Shown here one piece after another: positions 27,637 to 34,870 of a stretch of 64,000 nt of DNA; within the stretch, counting starts at the first letter, position 1; every line of letters begins with the position of its first letter. This DNA comes from Sphingomonas arvum (GTDB taxonomy: Bacteria; Pseudomonadota; Alphaproteobacteria; Sphingomonadales; Sphingomonadaceae), in NCBI RefSeq assembly GCF_026013565.1, contig NZ_JAPDOB010000002.1, forward strand, positions 248,001-312,000, written 5' to 3'. The notes below the pieces were generated by a model. The model was not told the origin of the DNA. It saw nothing but the letters and a program-made list of their open reading frames with translations, and ran no database searches. The position numbers and the translations under genes are program-made.

Positions 27637-28779
27637 ATGACCGACCAGCCGCCACCACGCACCTGGAGCGAGGGTGAAACCCACCTCCGCTCCATCCTCG
27701 CAACCGTGCCCGACGCGATGGTCGTGATCGACGAGCGTGGCCGGATCATGTCGTTCAGCGCGGCTGCCGAGAAGATGTTCGGCTTCACGGAGGCCGAGGT
27801 GATGGGCGAGAACGTCAGCCTGCTCATGCCCTCGCCCGATCGTGAGCGGCACGACCAGTATATGGGCAATTACCTCGGCACGGGTCGGCGGAAGATCATC
27901 GGCATCGGCCGGGTGCTGACCGCGCGGCACCGTGATGGTTATACCTTCCCGATCGAGCTGTCGGTAGGCGAAGCGCGGGTCGGGGACCAGCGTATCTTCA
28001 CCGGATTCATCCGCGATTTGACGGAGCGCCAGCATGCCGAGACGCGGCTGCAGGACCTGCAGTCGGAGCTGGCGCACGTGGGCCGGGTCAGCGAGGTGGG
28101 CACGCTCGCCTCGGCGCTGGCCCACGAATTGAACCAGCCGCTCACCGCGATAGCCAACTACTGCGAAGGCGCGCGCGACCTGCTGCAAGGCGAGCCTGAC
28201 GCCGACACGCTGGCGATGGCTCGCGAGGCGCTGGACGAGGCGGCGCAGCAATCGGTCCGCGCCGGGCAGATCGTTCGCCGGCTGCGCGACTTCATCACCT
28301 ATGGGCAGACGGAACGGAAGGTCGAGCTGCTGCCCCGGCTGATCGCGGAGGCCAATGCCCTCGGGCTGGTCGGATCGCGCGAATATGGCGTCGAAGTGGA
28401 CGTGGAACTGGAGGCGGGCGCTGACCGGGTGCTGGTCGACCGCATCCAGATCCAGCAGGTACTTCTGAACCTCATCCGCAACGCCATCGATGCCATGATC
28501 GACCGGCCAGTACGGCAGCTGACCATCGCCGCCGCGCCTGACCTTGGAGGCTTCATCCGGGTCAGCGTGGCCGACACCGGCAAGGGCATAGGGCCGGAAA
28601 TGGCGGCGCAGCTGTTCCAGCCTTTCGTCACCTCCAAGGAGCACGGGATGGGTATCGGCCTGTCGATCTGCCGCACGATCATCGAGGCGCACGGCGGGCG
28701 CATCTGGTTCGAGCCTACCCCGTCGGGCGGCACCACCTTTCTGTTCACCATCCCCGATGCTGGAGCCCTGCATGAATGA
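27637..28779 (+). CDS. fixL: FixL-like PAS sensor histidine kinase
   Basis: A 380-residue soluble kinase with no membrane segment. The PAS domain (about 15-135) closely follows FixL: 'THLRSILATVPDAMVVID', 'LLMPSPDRERHDQYMGNYLG', 'KIIGIGRVLTARHRDGYTFPIELSVGEA', 'FTGFIRDLTERQ'. His72 aligns with the FixL haem-ligand His and Arg92 with its oxygen-sensing Arg. A HisKA domain has His163 in 'ALAHELNQPLTAIANY', then HATPase with 'NLIRNAIDAM', 'DTGKGIGPEM' and 'GMGIGLSICRTII'. It overlaps the FixJ-like gene by 8 nt. The TTG at 27607 is a less likely start. Haem binding is likely from residues but unproven. Confidence 0.88.
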   Translation: MTDQPPPRTWSEGETHLRSILATVPDAMVVIDERGRIMSFSAAAEKMFGFTEAEVMGENVSLLMPSPDRERHDQYMGNYLGTGRRKIIGIGRVLTARHRDGYTFPIELSVGEARVGDQRIFTGFIRDLTERQHAETRLQDLQSELAHVGRVSEVGTLASALAHELNQPLTAIANYCEGARDLLQGEPDADTLAMAREALDEAAQQSVRAGQIVRRLRDFITYGQTERKVELLPRLIAEANALGLVGSREYGVEVDVELEAGADRVLVDRIQIQQVLLNLIRNAIDAMIDRPVRQLTIAAAPDLGGFIRVSVADTGKGIGPEMAAQLFQPFVTSKEHGMGIGLSICRTIIEAHGGRIWFEPTPSGGTTFLFTIPDAGALHE

Positions 28780-29401
28780 CGCCGCGCTTGTTCACCTGGT
28801 CGACGACGACGAGGCGATCCGACGGTCCGCGTCCTTCATGCTCAAGACCTCCGGCTTTCGCGTGCTGTCGTATGAATCCGGAGTCGATCTGCTCAAAACC
28901 GTGCGGGCCTTGGAACCGGGCACCATCCTGCTCGACATCCGCATGCCGCAGATGGACGGGCTGGAGGTCCAGCGCGCGTTGCAGGAGCAGGGCTGCAAGC
29001 TGCCGGTGGTGATCATGACGGGGCACGGCGACGTGACGGTAGCGGTGCAGGCGATGAAGGCCGGCGCAGTCGACTTCATCGAGAAGCCGTTCGACAAGCA
29101 GACGCTGCTCGGTTCACTGGAGGCCGCGAACGAGCGGCTCAGCAACAGCCGGGCGCAGTCGAGCCGCTTGGGCGATGCGCAGGTGCGGTTGAACGCGCTG
29201 ACGCCGCGCGAGCGCGACGTGCTGCTCGGGCTGGTCAAGGGCCTGCCCAACAAGACCATCGCCTACGATCTCGGAATCAGTCCGCGGACGGTGGAGATCC
29301 ACCGGGCGAACCTGATGGACAAGCTGGAGGTGCGGTCGCTGAGCGAAGCGCTGCGGATCGCCTTCGCCGCCGGGCTGGGCGACGAAGAGGCAGCCGCCTG
29401 A
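28772..29401 (+). CDS. fixJ: FixJ-like response regulator (REC-LuxR HTH)
   Basis: A 209-residue regulator. The receiver domain has the acidic pocket 'VDDDEAIRRS', phospho-acceptor Asp55 in 'ILLDIRMPQMDGLEV' and Lys in 'IEKPFDKQTLL'. The C-terminal LuxR-type HTH is 'LTPRERDVLLGLVKGLPNKTIAYDLGISPRTVEIHRANLM' in its usual two parts. It is translationally coupled to the FixL-like kinase by an 8-nt overlap, so the pair should form a two-component system. FixJ normally activates fixK and nifA under low oxygen. Neither fixK nor cbb3 oxidase genes are in this window, so targets are distant. Confidence 0.93.
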   Translation: MNDAALVHLVDDDEAIRRSASFMLKTSGFRVLSYESGVDLLKTVRALEPGTILLDIRMPQMDGLEVQRALQEQGCKLPVVIMTGHGDVTVAVQAMKAGAVDFIEKPFDKQTLLGSLEAANERLSNSRAQSSRLGDAQVRLNALTPRERDVLLGLVKGLPNKTIAYDLGISPRTVEIHRANLMDKLEVRSLSEALRIAFAAGLGDEEAAA

Positions 29402-29405
29402 GCGC

Positions 29406-29768
29406 TTAGCGTGCGGCGCGCAACTCCGCGACGCGGAAGGGCAGCAAGCGGCCGCCGCGTTCGAGTATGGTCAGGATCGTGCCCTCGTTGAACGGCCGCG
29501 CGTCAAACTCGGAGAACGCCTCGCCGGCGGCACCCTGGCGGGCGATGAAGGCGAGCTTACCGTCGCGGCGGACGGCGTGACCGCTGAGGTCGGGCTCGCT
29601 CGGCCACAGGCGGCGGACGGTTGCCTGCTCGGGCGTACGGTCCAGCGTGGCGACGTCGATCGCGCCCTCGGCGGTTAGCGGTAGCCGCAGCAGGTAGGCG
29701 CGGCTGGCCGAGCCGTTGGGAAACTCGCGCGTCTGTCCAAGCTCAAGTCGGATGGACTTCCAGTTCAT
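29406..29768 (-). CDS. Conserved hypothetical protein
   Basis: A 120-residue protein that I do not recognise as a named family. It has no signal peptide or membrane segment. It starts 'MNWKSIRLELGQTREFPNGSASRAYLLRLPLTAEGAID' and continues with 'RRLWPSEPDLSGHAVRRDGKLAFI' and 'FNEGTILTILERGGRLLPFRVAELR'. The regular alternation suggests a small beta-rich fold. Coding is supported by clean codon use over the whole length and by its fit between fixJ (4 nt gap to the opposing stop) and nnrU. It may form a unit with the upstream NnrU gene, 45 nt away. Function unknown. Confidence 0.6.
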   Translation of the reverse strand: MNWKSIRLELGQTREFPNGSASRAYLLRLPLTAEGAIDVATLDRTPEQATVRRLWPSEPDLSGHAVRRDGKLAFIARQGAAGEAFSEFDARPFNEGTILTILERGGRLLPFRVAELRAAR

Positions 29769-29813
29769 GGTTGACGCTCTGCCCCTTGGCGTCCTCGCCG
29801 GGAATACGGACTA

Positions 29814-30464
29814 TTACGGAAACAGCAGCGCGCCCGGATTGGGGCCGATCAGGACCGGGTGCATGGCGAGCAGGAGCGCGTAGAGCGCAGTGCCGCCGCC
29901 GAAGGTCGCCAGCAGCTGGCGGGCGGTCCAACGACGGCCGGTCGGCAACAGCCGGGCGTAGCCGGGACCGAGCTGACGGTGCTTGCGGCGGTCAAGCAGC
30001 GCCATGCCGCCAAGCGAGAAGAGCAGGAATACGCCGAATAGGATCAGCGCGGCCAGATGACCATTGGCGATGAGGTGCACGCCGGCCCAAGCGGCAAAGC
30101 CCCATAGCACGGGATGGCGCACAAGGCCGACCAATCCGGGTCGCGCAGGGTCGAACTGAGCGGTGTTAAGCGTGACGCTGAACGGATTGGCGGTCGTCAG
30201 CCCACCGGTGAGCAGCCAGCAGGCGGGCAGCATGACGGCGAGCGCCACGTGCCAGCTCCACAGTCCCGATGACCACAAAGGGATTATCGGCGCACGAACG
30301 GCGGCGCTGATCAGCCAGACCAGGAGCACGATTGACAGCAGACCGTAGCCGATGAGGTAGTTGGCGTGCCCGAACCGATCGACCAGCCGCTGGCGGACTC
30401 TGGGGCGCGCGGGGATGCTGTGAGAAGCCAAGAAGACCAACAGGGCGAGCAGGAGTTCGGTCAT
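29814..30464 (-). CDS. NnrU family membrane protein
   Basis: A 216-residue protein with about six hydrophobic segments. The NnrU pattern is clear: 'LLVFLASHSIPARPRVRQRLVDRFG' at the start, 'LYGLLS'-like helices (here YLIGYGLLSIVLLVWLISAA), 'FSVTLNTAQFDPARPGLVGLVRHPVLWGFAAWAGVHLIANG' in two parts, and 'LDRRKHRQLGPGY'. The R-H-P segment and the following helices also occur in isoprenylcysteine methyltransferase-like proteins. NnrU was first seen near nitrite/nitric oxide reductase genes but has no proven activity. No denitrification genes are nearby, so only the family name can be given. Confidence 0.85.
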   Translation of the reverse strand: MTELLLALLVFLASHSIPARPRVRQRLVDRFGHANYLIGYGLLSIVLLVWLISAAVRAPIIPLWSSGLWSWHVALAVMLPACWLLTGGLTTANPFSVTLNTAQFDPARPGLVGLVRHPVLWGFAAWAGVHLIANGHLAALILFGVFLLFSLGGMALLDRRKHRQLGPGYARLLPTGRRWTARQLLATFGGGTALYALLLAMHPVLIGPNPGALLFP

Positions 30465-30596
30465 CGGCTGGCGTCGCGGCGCGGCCTATCGTTTGCGGGA
30501 ACGGACGTGTCGCGCCGCAGTTGACTGCCCGTCACCCGATTGCAAGAGGCGAGACCCACGAAGCTTGCCCTCAGCTTCATCAACACAGGACCGCAC

Positions 30597-31004
30597 ATGC
30601 TTTCTTATCTCCTGGCGCTCGCCCTCGCCGCGGGGCAGACGCCGTCGAACGGCGCGCTCGGGCTTTGGAAGACCGAGACCAAGAACGGAGTGGTCGAGAT
30701 CACCCGTTGCGGCGCGTCGATCTGCGGCCGGCTGGTGACGTCCGACCACATCCGTACCAACCCGGCTCTCAAGGACGTCAACAACAGCAATCCGGCGCTC
30801 CGCAATCGTCAGCTCAAGGGCCTGCTGATCCTTAGCGGCTTCTCGGCCGACGGCGCGACGTGGAACGGCGGGAAAATCTACAATGCCGACGATGGCAAGA
30901 CCTACAGCGCCCGCCTGACCCCCGCGGGCAACAACCAGCTCAAGGTGCGCGGCTGCGTCTTCGTGCCGCTGTGCAAGACCCAGACCTGGACCCGCATCCG
31001 TTAG
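30597..31004 (+). CDS. DUF2147 secreted protein
   Basis: A 135-residue protein with a short signal peptide (MLSYLLALALAAGQ). The DUF2147 pattern follows: 'ALGLWKTETKNGVVEITRCGASICGRLV' and 'NPALRNRQLKGLLILSGFSADGATWNGGKIYNADDGKTYSARL', then 'LKVRGCVFVPLCKTQTWTRI'. Four cysteines probably form two disulphides in the periplasm. The ATG at 30597 is preceded by an ACAGGA ribosome site; an ATG 19 codons upstream would spoil the signal peptide. The family is a small beta-barrel-like domain of unknown function. It is followed 25 nt later by a FadL-type porin on the same strand. Confidence 0.88.
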   Translation: MLSYLLALALAAGQTPSNGALGLWKTETKNGVVEITRCGASICGRLVTSDHIRTNPALKDVNNSNPALRNRQLKGLLILSGFSADGATWNGGKIYNADDGKTYSARLTPAGNNQLKVRGCVFVPLCKTQTWTRIR

Positions 31005-31029
31005 TCTCCTTACCGAAAGATTGTTTCCC

Positions 31030-32325
31030 ATGTTGAAGCGTACTTCCGCGGTCCTGACCGCGAGTCTCGCGGTGTCTTTCGGCGCCGCTACCCCCGCCTT
31101 CGCCCAGGCCTTCTACCTCCAGGAGCAGTCAGTGCGTGGCGCCGGCCGCGTGTTCTCGGGAGAGGTGGCCGACACCGGTTCGCAGTCGCTGTGGTGGAAC
31201 CCGGCCGCGATCGGCGGGGCGACCGATGGAAGCGCCGCGCTCGGCGCGTCCGGGATCATCCCGCATGGCAAGGTGGTGAACACCGGCACCGTGATCGTCC
31301 GTCCGGGCCAGGCCCCGGCGCCGGTCACCGGCGAGGACGCCAAGAACCCGATCACCAAGGGCCTGCTGCCGTCGGGGTCGATCGCCTATCCGCTGACCGA
31401 CCGGGTGTCGGTCGGCCTGGCGGTGACCTCGCCGTTCAGCTTCACCACCGACTATGACGCGAACAGCTGGACCCGCTACAGCGCAGACAAGACGGCGCTC
31501 AGGACCATCGACATCCAGCCGTCGATCGGCGTGGCCGCAACCGACTGGCTGCGGGTCGGCGTGGCGCTCAACGTCGAGAACAGCAAGGCGACGCTGAGCA
31601 ACGCGCTGCCCAACCTGTCGCCGCTGCTGCCGGACGGCAGCCAGAAGTTGAAGGGCAGCGGGTGGGACCTGGGCTGGAGCGCCGGCCTGCAGCTGCACAA
31701 TGCGGTCGGATCGCTGGGCATCGCCTACAAGTCGTCGATCCGCCACAAGCTGAAAGGCGATCTGGAGGTGGCCGGGCTGCTGGGCCCGCTGGCGACTTCG
31801 AACCTCACCCTCAACGACGTCACAGCAACGTTCCGCACGCCGAACCAGGTGATCGTCGGCGGCCGGTTCAAGGCGACCGACCAGCTGACGCTGAACGCGC
31901 AATATGTGCACTTCGGTTGGAGTAAGTTCGACGCCATCCGGCTGGGCGCCCCGGTCAACCAGGCGTTGCCGGAGAACTACCGCAACAGCTGGAGCCTGGC
32001 GGGCGGCCTGGATTATGCCGTGTCGCCGGACCTCACGCTGCGTGCGGGCGTGCAGCGGGCGACCACCCCGACCCGCAACGGCGAGCGCGACGCCAGGGTG
32101 CCGGACAGCAACCGCTGGAACGTCGGCGTGGGCGGCTCGCTGAACGTCACCCCGGCCTTCACGATCGACGCTGCCGCCAACTATGTCGATTTCGCCAACG
32201 CGGCGATTGAGCGGCCAACGGCGGCGTTCGTGGGCACCCCGGCGCAGACCGTGATCCTGACCTCCGGCGAGCTGCGCAACGCGCGGGCGCTGGTGCTTTC
32301 GCTAGGCGGGGCCGTGCGCTTCTGA
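31030..32325 (+). CDS. OmpP1/FadL-family outer-membrane transporter
   Basis: A 431-residue outer-membrane beta-barrel protein. The signal peptide ends 'GAATPAFAQ'. The mature N-terminus 'AFYLQEQSVRGAGRVFSGEVADTGSQSLWWNPAAI' is the FadL plug/hatch signature ('GAG-A-AG---D-S---NPA'). Barrel strands with alternating polarity follow, and the protein ends in an aromatic residue (LGGAVRF), as outer-membrane barrels do. FadL proteins admit long-chain fatty acids or hydrophobic compounds by lateral diffusion. No fatty-acid degradation gene is adjacent, so the cargo is unspecified. A perfect 12-bp hairpin follows the stop. Confidence 0.9.
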   Translation: MLKRTSAVLTASLAVSFGAATPAFAQAFYLQEQSVRGAGRVFSGEVADTGSQSLWWNPAAIGGATDGSAALGASGIIPHGKVVNTGTVIVRPGQAPAPVTGEDAKNPITKGLLPSGSIAYPLTDRVSVGLAVTSPFSFTTDYDANSWTRYSADKTALRTIDIQPSIGVAATDWLRVGVALNVENSKATLSNALPNLSPLLPDGSQKLKGSGWDLGWSAGLQLHNAVGSLGIAYKSSIRHKLKGDLEVAGLLGPLATSNLTLNDVTATFRTPNQVIVGGRFKATDQLTLNAQYVHFGWSKFDAIRLGAPVNQALPENYRNSWSLAGGLDYAVSPDLTLRAGVQRATTPTRNGERDARVPDSNRWNVGVGGSLNVTPAFTIDAAANYVDFANAAIERPTAAFVGTPAQTVILTSGELRNARALVLSLGGAVRF

Positions 32326-32332
32326 GCCGATA

Positions 32333-32372
32333 ATCCGGTCCGTCCCGCCACTCACGGCGCGACGGACCGGAT
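32333..32372. terminator. Bidirectional hairpin between convergent fadL-type and hybrid-kinase genes
   Basis: ATCCGGTCCGTC (32333-32344) and GACGGACCGGAT (32361-32372) form a perfect 12-bp stem around a 16-nt loop. It lies exactly between the FadL-type stop (32325) and the stop of the opposing hybrid kinase gene (32372). No T tract is seen on either side, so termination efficiency is uncertain. The placement suits a shared 3'-end structure. Confidence 0.65.
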
Positions 32373-34405
32373 CACTCGACCGCCCGAAGGGCCGGGCGCG
32401 ATCCGGCGGCGGGAGTCATGAGCTCGGCAATGCGGGCCGCGACCTCGGCCTGGCGGAATGGCTTGGTCAACAACGGCAGCGATGCCATTTCGTCACCAGC
32501 GAGGTTGGCGTAGCCGGTGGCGAGAAGCATGGGCAGTTGCGGCCGCTCACGCCGGATCTCCGCCGCCAGTTCCGTGCCCGTCATCCCGGGCATCAGATAA
32601 TCGGTGATCACCAAGTCGGGCTCCGTGCCCGTGCGGAGCAGCTCCAGCGCCTGGCTGCCCGATCCAGCCTCGACCACCTGGTGGCCAAGGTCATGCAGGA
32701 TCTCGGCGGTACCGAGGCGGACCAGTTCCTCGTCGTCGACCAGCAGGACGCACAGCGGCCGGGTGCGCGGGGTTGACGGGGTCGGACTCCCGGCTAGCCC
32801 GTCGGCCCGGGTCGAGGCCGCGGGCAACCAGATCTCGGCGCGGGTGCCCTGGCCGGGCTCGCTGTGCAGCAGCAGGGCGCCGCCGGACTGAGCGGCGAGG
32901 CCATGCACCATGGACAAGCCGAGGCCGGTGCCCTTGCCGATGCCCTTGGTTGAGTAGAAGGGCTCGATCGCGCGGGCGAGCGTGGCGGCGTCCATGCCCG
33001 TGCCGGTGTCGGAGACCTCCAATTTGACGTAGGAGCCATGGCGCAGCGCCGCGGGGTGGCCCGGCCCGACATGCTGCTCGCTGATCGCGATGGTCAGCGT
33101 GCCGCCGCCCGGCATGGCGTCCCGGGCGTTGACCGCCAGGTTCAGCAACGCAAGTTCGAGTTGGCCGGGATCGACGCGGGCGGCGACGATGTCGGGCTCG
33201 GCCCGGCACTCGATCGCCACCCGCGGACCGATCGAGCGGCGGATGAGGTCGCTCATGCCCTCGACCAGCATGGCCGTGTCGACGGCCCGCGGCTCGAGCA
33301 CCTGCCGGCGGGCAAAGGCGAGCAGGCGCTGAACCAGCGTCTTGGCCCGATCAGCCGCCTGCAGCGCGCTGCTCAGCAGGCGCTGGCTGCGGTCGTCGCC
33401 CTCATGGCGGCGGCGCAGCAGGTCGAGGTTGCCGACGATGGGCGTGAGCAGGTTGTTGAAATCGTGAGCAACGCCCCCGGTCAGCTGACCGATGGTCTCC
33501 ATCTTCTGGAGTTCACTGATCTGCGCGTGGGTCGCCTCCCGCTGGGCAATCGCCTCGACTACCCGCGACTCCAGCGTCTCGGCCAGGCGGCGTAGCTTCT
33601 CCTCGGCGGCCTGCTGCTCGGATACGTCGGTGTTGGTGCCAAGCCAGCGGACGATCTTGCCGGCCTCGTTACGGATCGGCTCGGCGCGCGTGAGGAACAG
33701 TCGGAATTCTCCGTCTGCACGGCGCAGCGGAAAGGTCATCTCGAACGGCTCACCGGTGGCAACGGACTGGGCCCAGCGCTCCTGCACCTGCAGGCGATGG
33801 CCTGGATCATGCACTCCGTCCAAGCCCCTAGCGGTCAGTTCTTCCAGGGACAAACCCGTGAACTCGCGCCAGCGCTGGTTAAACCAGGTGATCTGGCCGC
33901 CCGCGTCCGCGAGCCAGCACAGCTGCGGCATGGCATGCACCAGCGTTTCGAAGTTCGCCTCGCTATCGCGGAGCGCGGCCTGCGCACGGCGACGTTCCGA
34001 TCGCTCGGCCGCTTCGGCAAGAGCGCGCTGAACCACGACCGGGAGCCGGTCGAGCCGCTGTTTCACGACGTAGTCGGTGGCGCCGCGCCGCATCGCCTCA
34101 ACCGCAACGTCCTCGCCAAGGGTGCCCGAGACGAAGATGAACGGCACCAGCGGTGCTGCGCTGCGAGCGATCTCCAGCGCCGCCTCGCCATCGAAGGTGG
34201 GCAAGGCATGATCCGCCAGGATCAGGTCGTAGGCCTTGTCATGCAGCGCTGTGCTGAACCCGTCCGCGGTCCATACCCGGTCGATCTCGCATGGGCTTTC
34301 CAGCATGCCGAGGAACTCGCGCACGAGCTCCGCATCAAGGTCGCTGTCCTCCAAGTGGAGCACGCGCACGGTGCGGATTTCCGCAATCGGAGTAAGAATG
34401 TTCAA
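32372..34405 (-). CDS. Hybrid histidine kinase REC-PAS-HisKA-HATPase-REC
   Basis: A 677-residue soluble protein. The first receiver is at about 13-130, with Asp65 in 'LILADHALPTFDGE' and Lys in 'DYVVKQRLD'. A PAS/PAC domain (~150-275) has 'TLVHAMPQLCWLADAGGQITWFNQRW'. The HisKA His is in '[18 protein letters not shown]', then comes HATPase with 'NLAVNARDAM', 'DTGTGMDA' and '[12 protein letters not shown]'. A C-terminal receiver has 'DLVITDYLMPGMTG'. It is the last gene of a five-gene signalling operon and overlaps the small receiver gene upstream by 4 nt. Being input-receiver first, it can be phosphorylated by another kinase as well as sense through PAS. No DNA-binding part. Confidence 0.93.
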   Translation of the reverse strand: MNILTPIAEIRTVRVLHLEDSDLDAELVREFLGMLESPCEIDRVWTADGFSTALHDKAYDLILADHALPTFDGEAALEIARSAAPLVPFIFVSGTLGEDVAVEAMRRGATDYVVKQRLDRLPVVVQRALAEAAERSERRRAQAALRDSEANFETLVHAMPQLCWLADAGGQITWFNQRWREFTGLSLEELTARGLDGVHDPGHRLQVQERWAQSVATGEPFEMTFPLRRADGEFRLFLTRAEPIRNEAGKIVRWLGTNTDVSEQQAAEEKLRRLAETLESRVVEAIAQREATHAQISELQKMETIGQLTGGVAHDFNNLLTPIVGNLDLLRRRHEGDDRSQRLLSSALQAADRAKTLVQRLLAFARRQVLEPRAVDTAMLVEGMSDLIRRSIGPRVAIECRAEPDIVAARVDPGQLELALLNLAVNARDAMPGGGTLTIAISEQHVGPGHPAALRHGSYVKLEVSDTGTGMDAATLARAIEPFYSTKGIGKGTGLGLSMVHGLAAQSGGALLLHSEPGQGTRAEIWLPAASTRADGLAGSPTPSTPRTRPLCVLLVDDEELVRLGTAEILHDLGHQVVEAGSGSQALELLRTGTEPDLVITDYLMPGMTGTELAAEIRRERPQLPMLLATGYANLAGDEMASLPLLTKPFRQAEVAARIAELMTPAAGSRPALRAVE

Positions 34406-34866
34406 GCCGCTCGTTCGCTGCCAAGAGCCGCGTGCGGCGGCGGCTCGTTCAGGACGGCCCAGAACATGCCGAGGTCCTGGATTGCCTCGAAGAACTGCTC
34501 AAAACCGACCGGTTTCACGACAAAGGCGTTCACCCCCAGCTGGTAGCTGCGGACCAAGTCGCGCTCTTCCCGCGATGAAGTCAGCATGACAACGGGTGTG
34601 TGCCGCAGGCGGGGATCGTTCTTGATCTGCTCCAGCACCTCCAGGCCGTCGACCTTCGGCAGCTTGAGATCGAGCAGGACCACCGCCGGTTCGCTGGTGC
34701 TGCGGTCCTTGAACCGCCCACGGGCATGCAGGTAGTCGAGCGCCTCGGCGCCGTCGCGGGCGACGATCACCGCGTTCGCAAGCTGGCAGCGCTCGAGCGC
34801 GGCAATGGTGAGCTCGACGTCCTTGGGACTGTCTTCGACGAGCAGGATGGGCTTCAGGTCGGCCAT
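34402..34866 (-). CDS. CheY/Rcp1-like single-domain response regulator
   Basis: A 154-residue stand-alone receiver starting MADLKPILLVEDSPKDVELT. The acidic pair is ED at 11-12, the phospho-acceptor is Asp66 in 'AVVLLDLKLPKVDGLEVL', and the conserved Thr/Lys lie in 'VVMLTSSREE' and 'FVVKPVGFEQF'. The extended 'HARGRFKDRSTSEP' loop and C-terminal helix are typical of Rcp1-type regulators, the partners of phytochrome kinases. It lies 4 nt after the bacteriophytochrome gene and overlaps the next hybrid kinase by 4 nt. The simplest reading is that it accepts phosphate from the phytochrome and hands it on. This is supported by context, not shown. Confidence 0.92.
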   Translation of the reverse strand: MADLKPILLVEDSPKDVELTIAALERCQLANAVIVARDGAEALDYLHARGRFKDRSTSEPAVVLLDLKLPKVDGLEVLEQIKNDPRLRHTPVVMLTSSREERDLVRSYQLGVNAFVVKPVGFEQFFEAIQDLGMFWAVLNEPPPHAALGSERAA

Positions 34867-34870
34867 TGAT

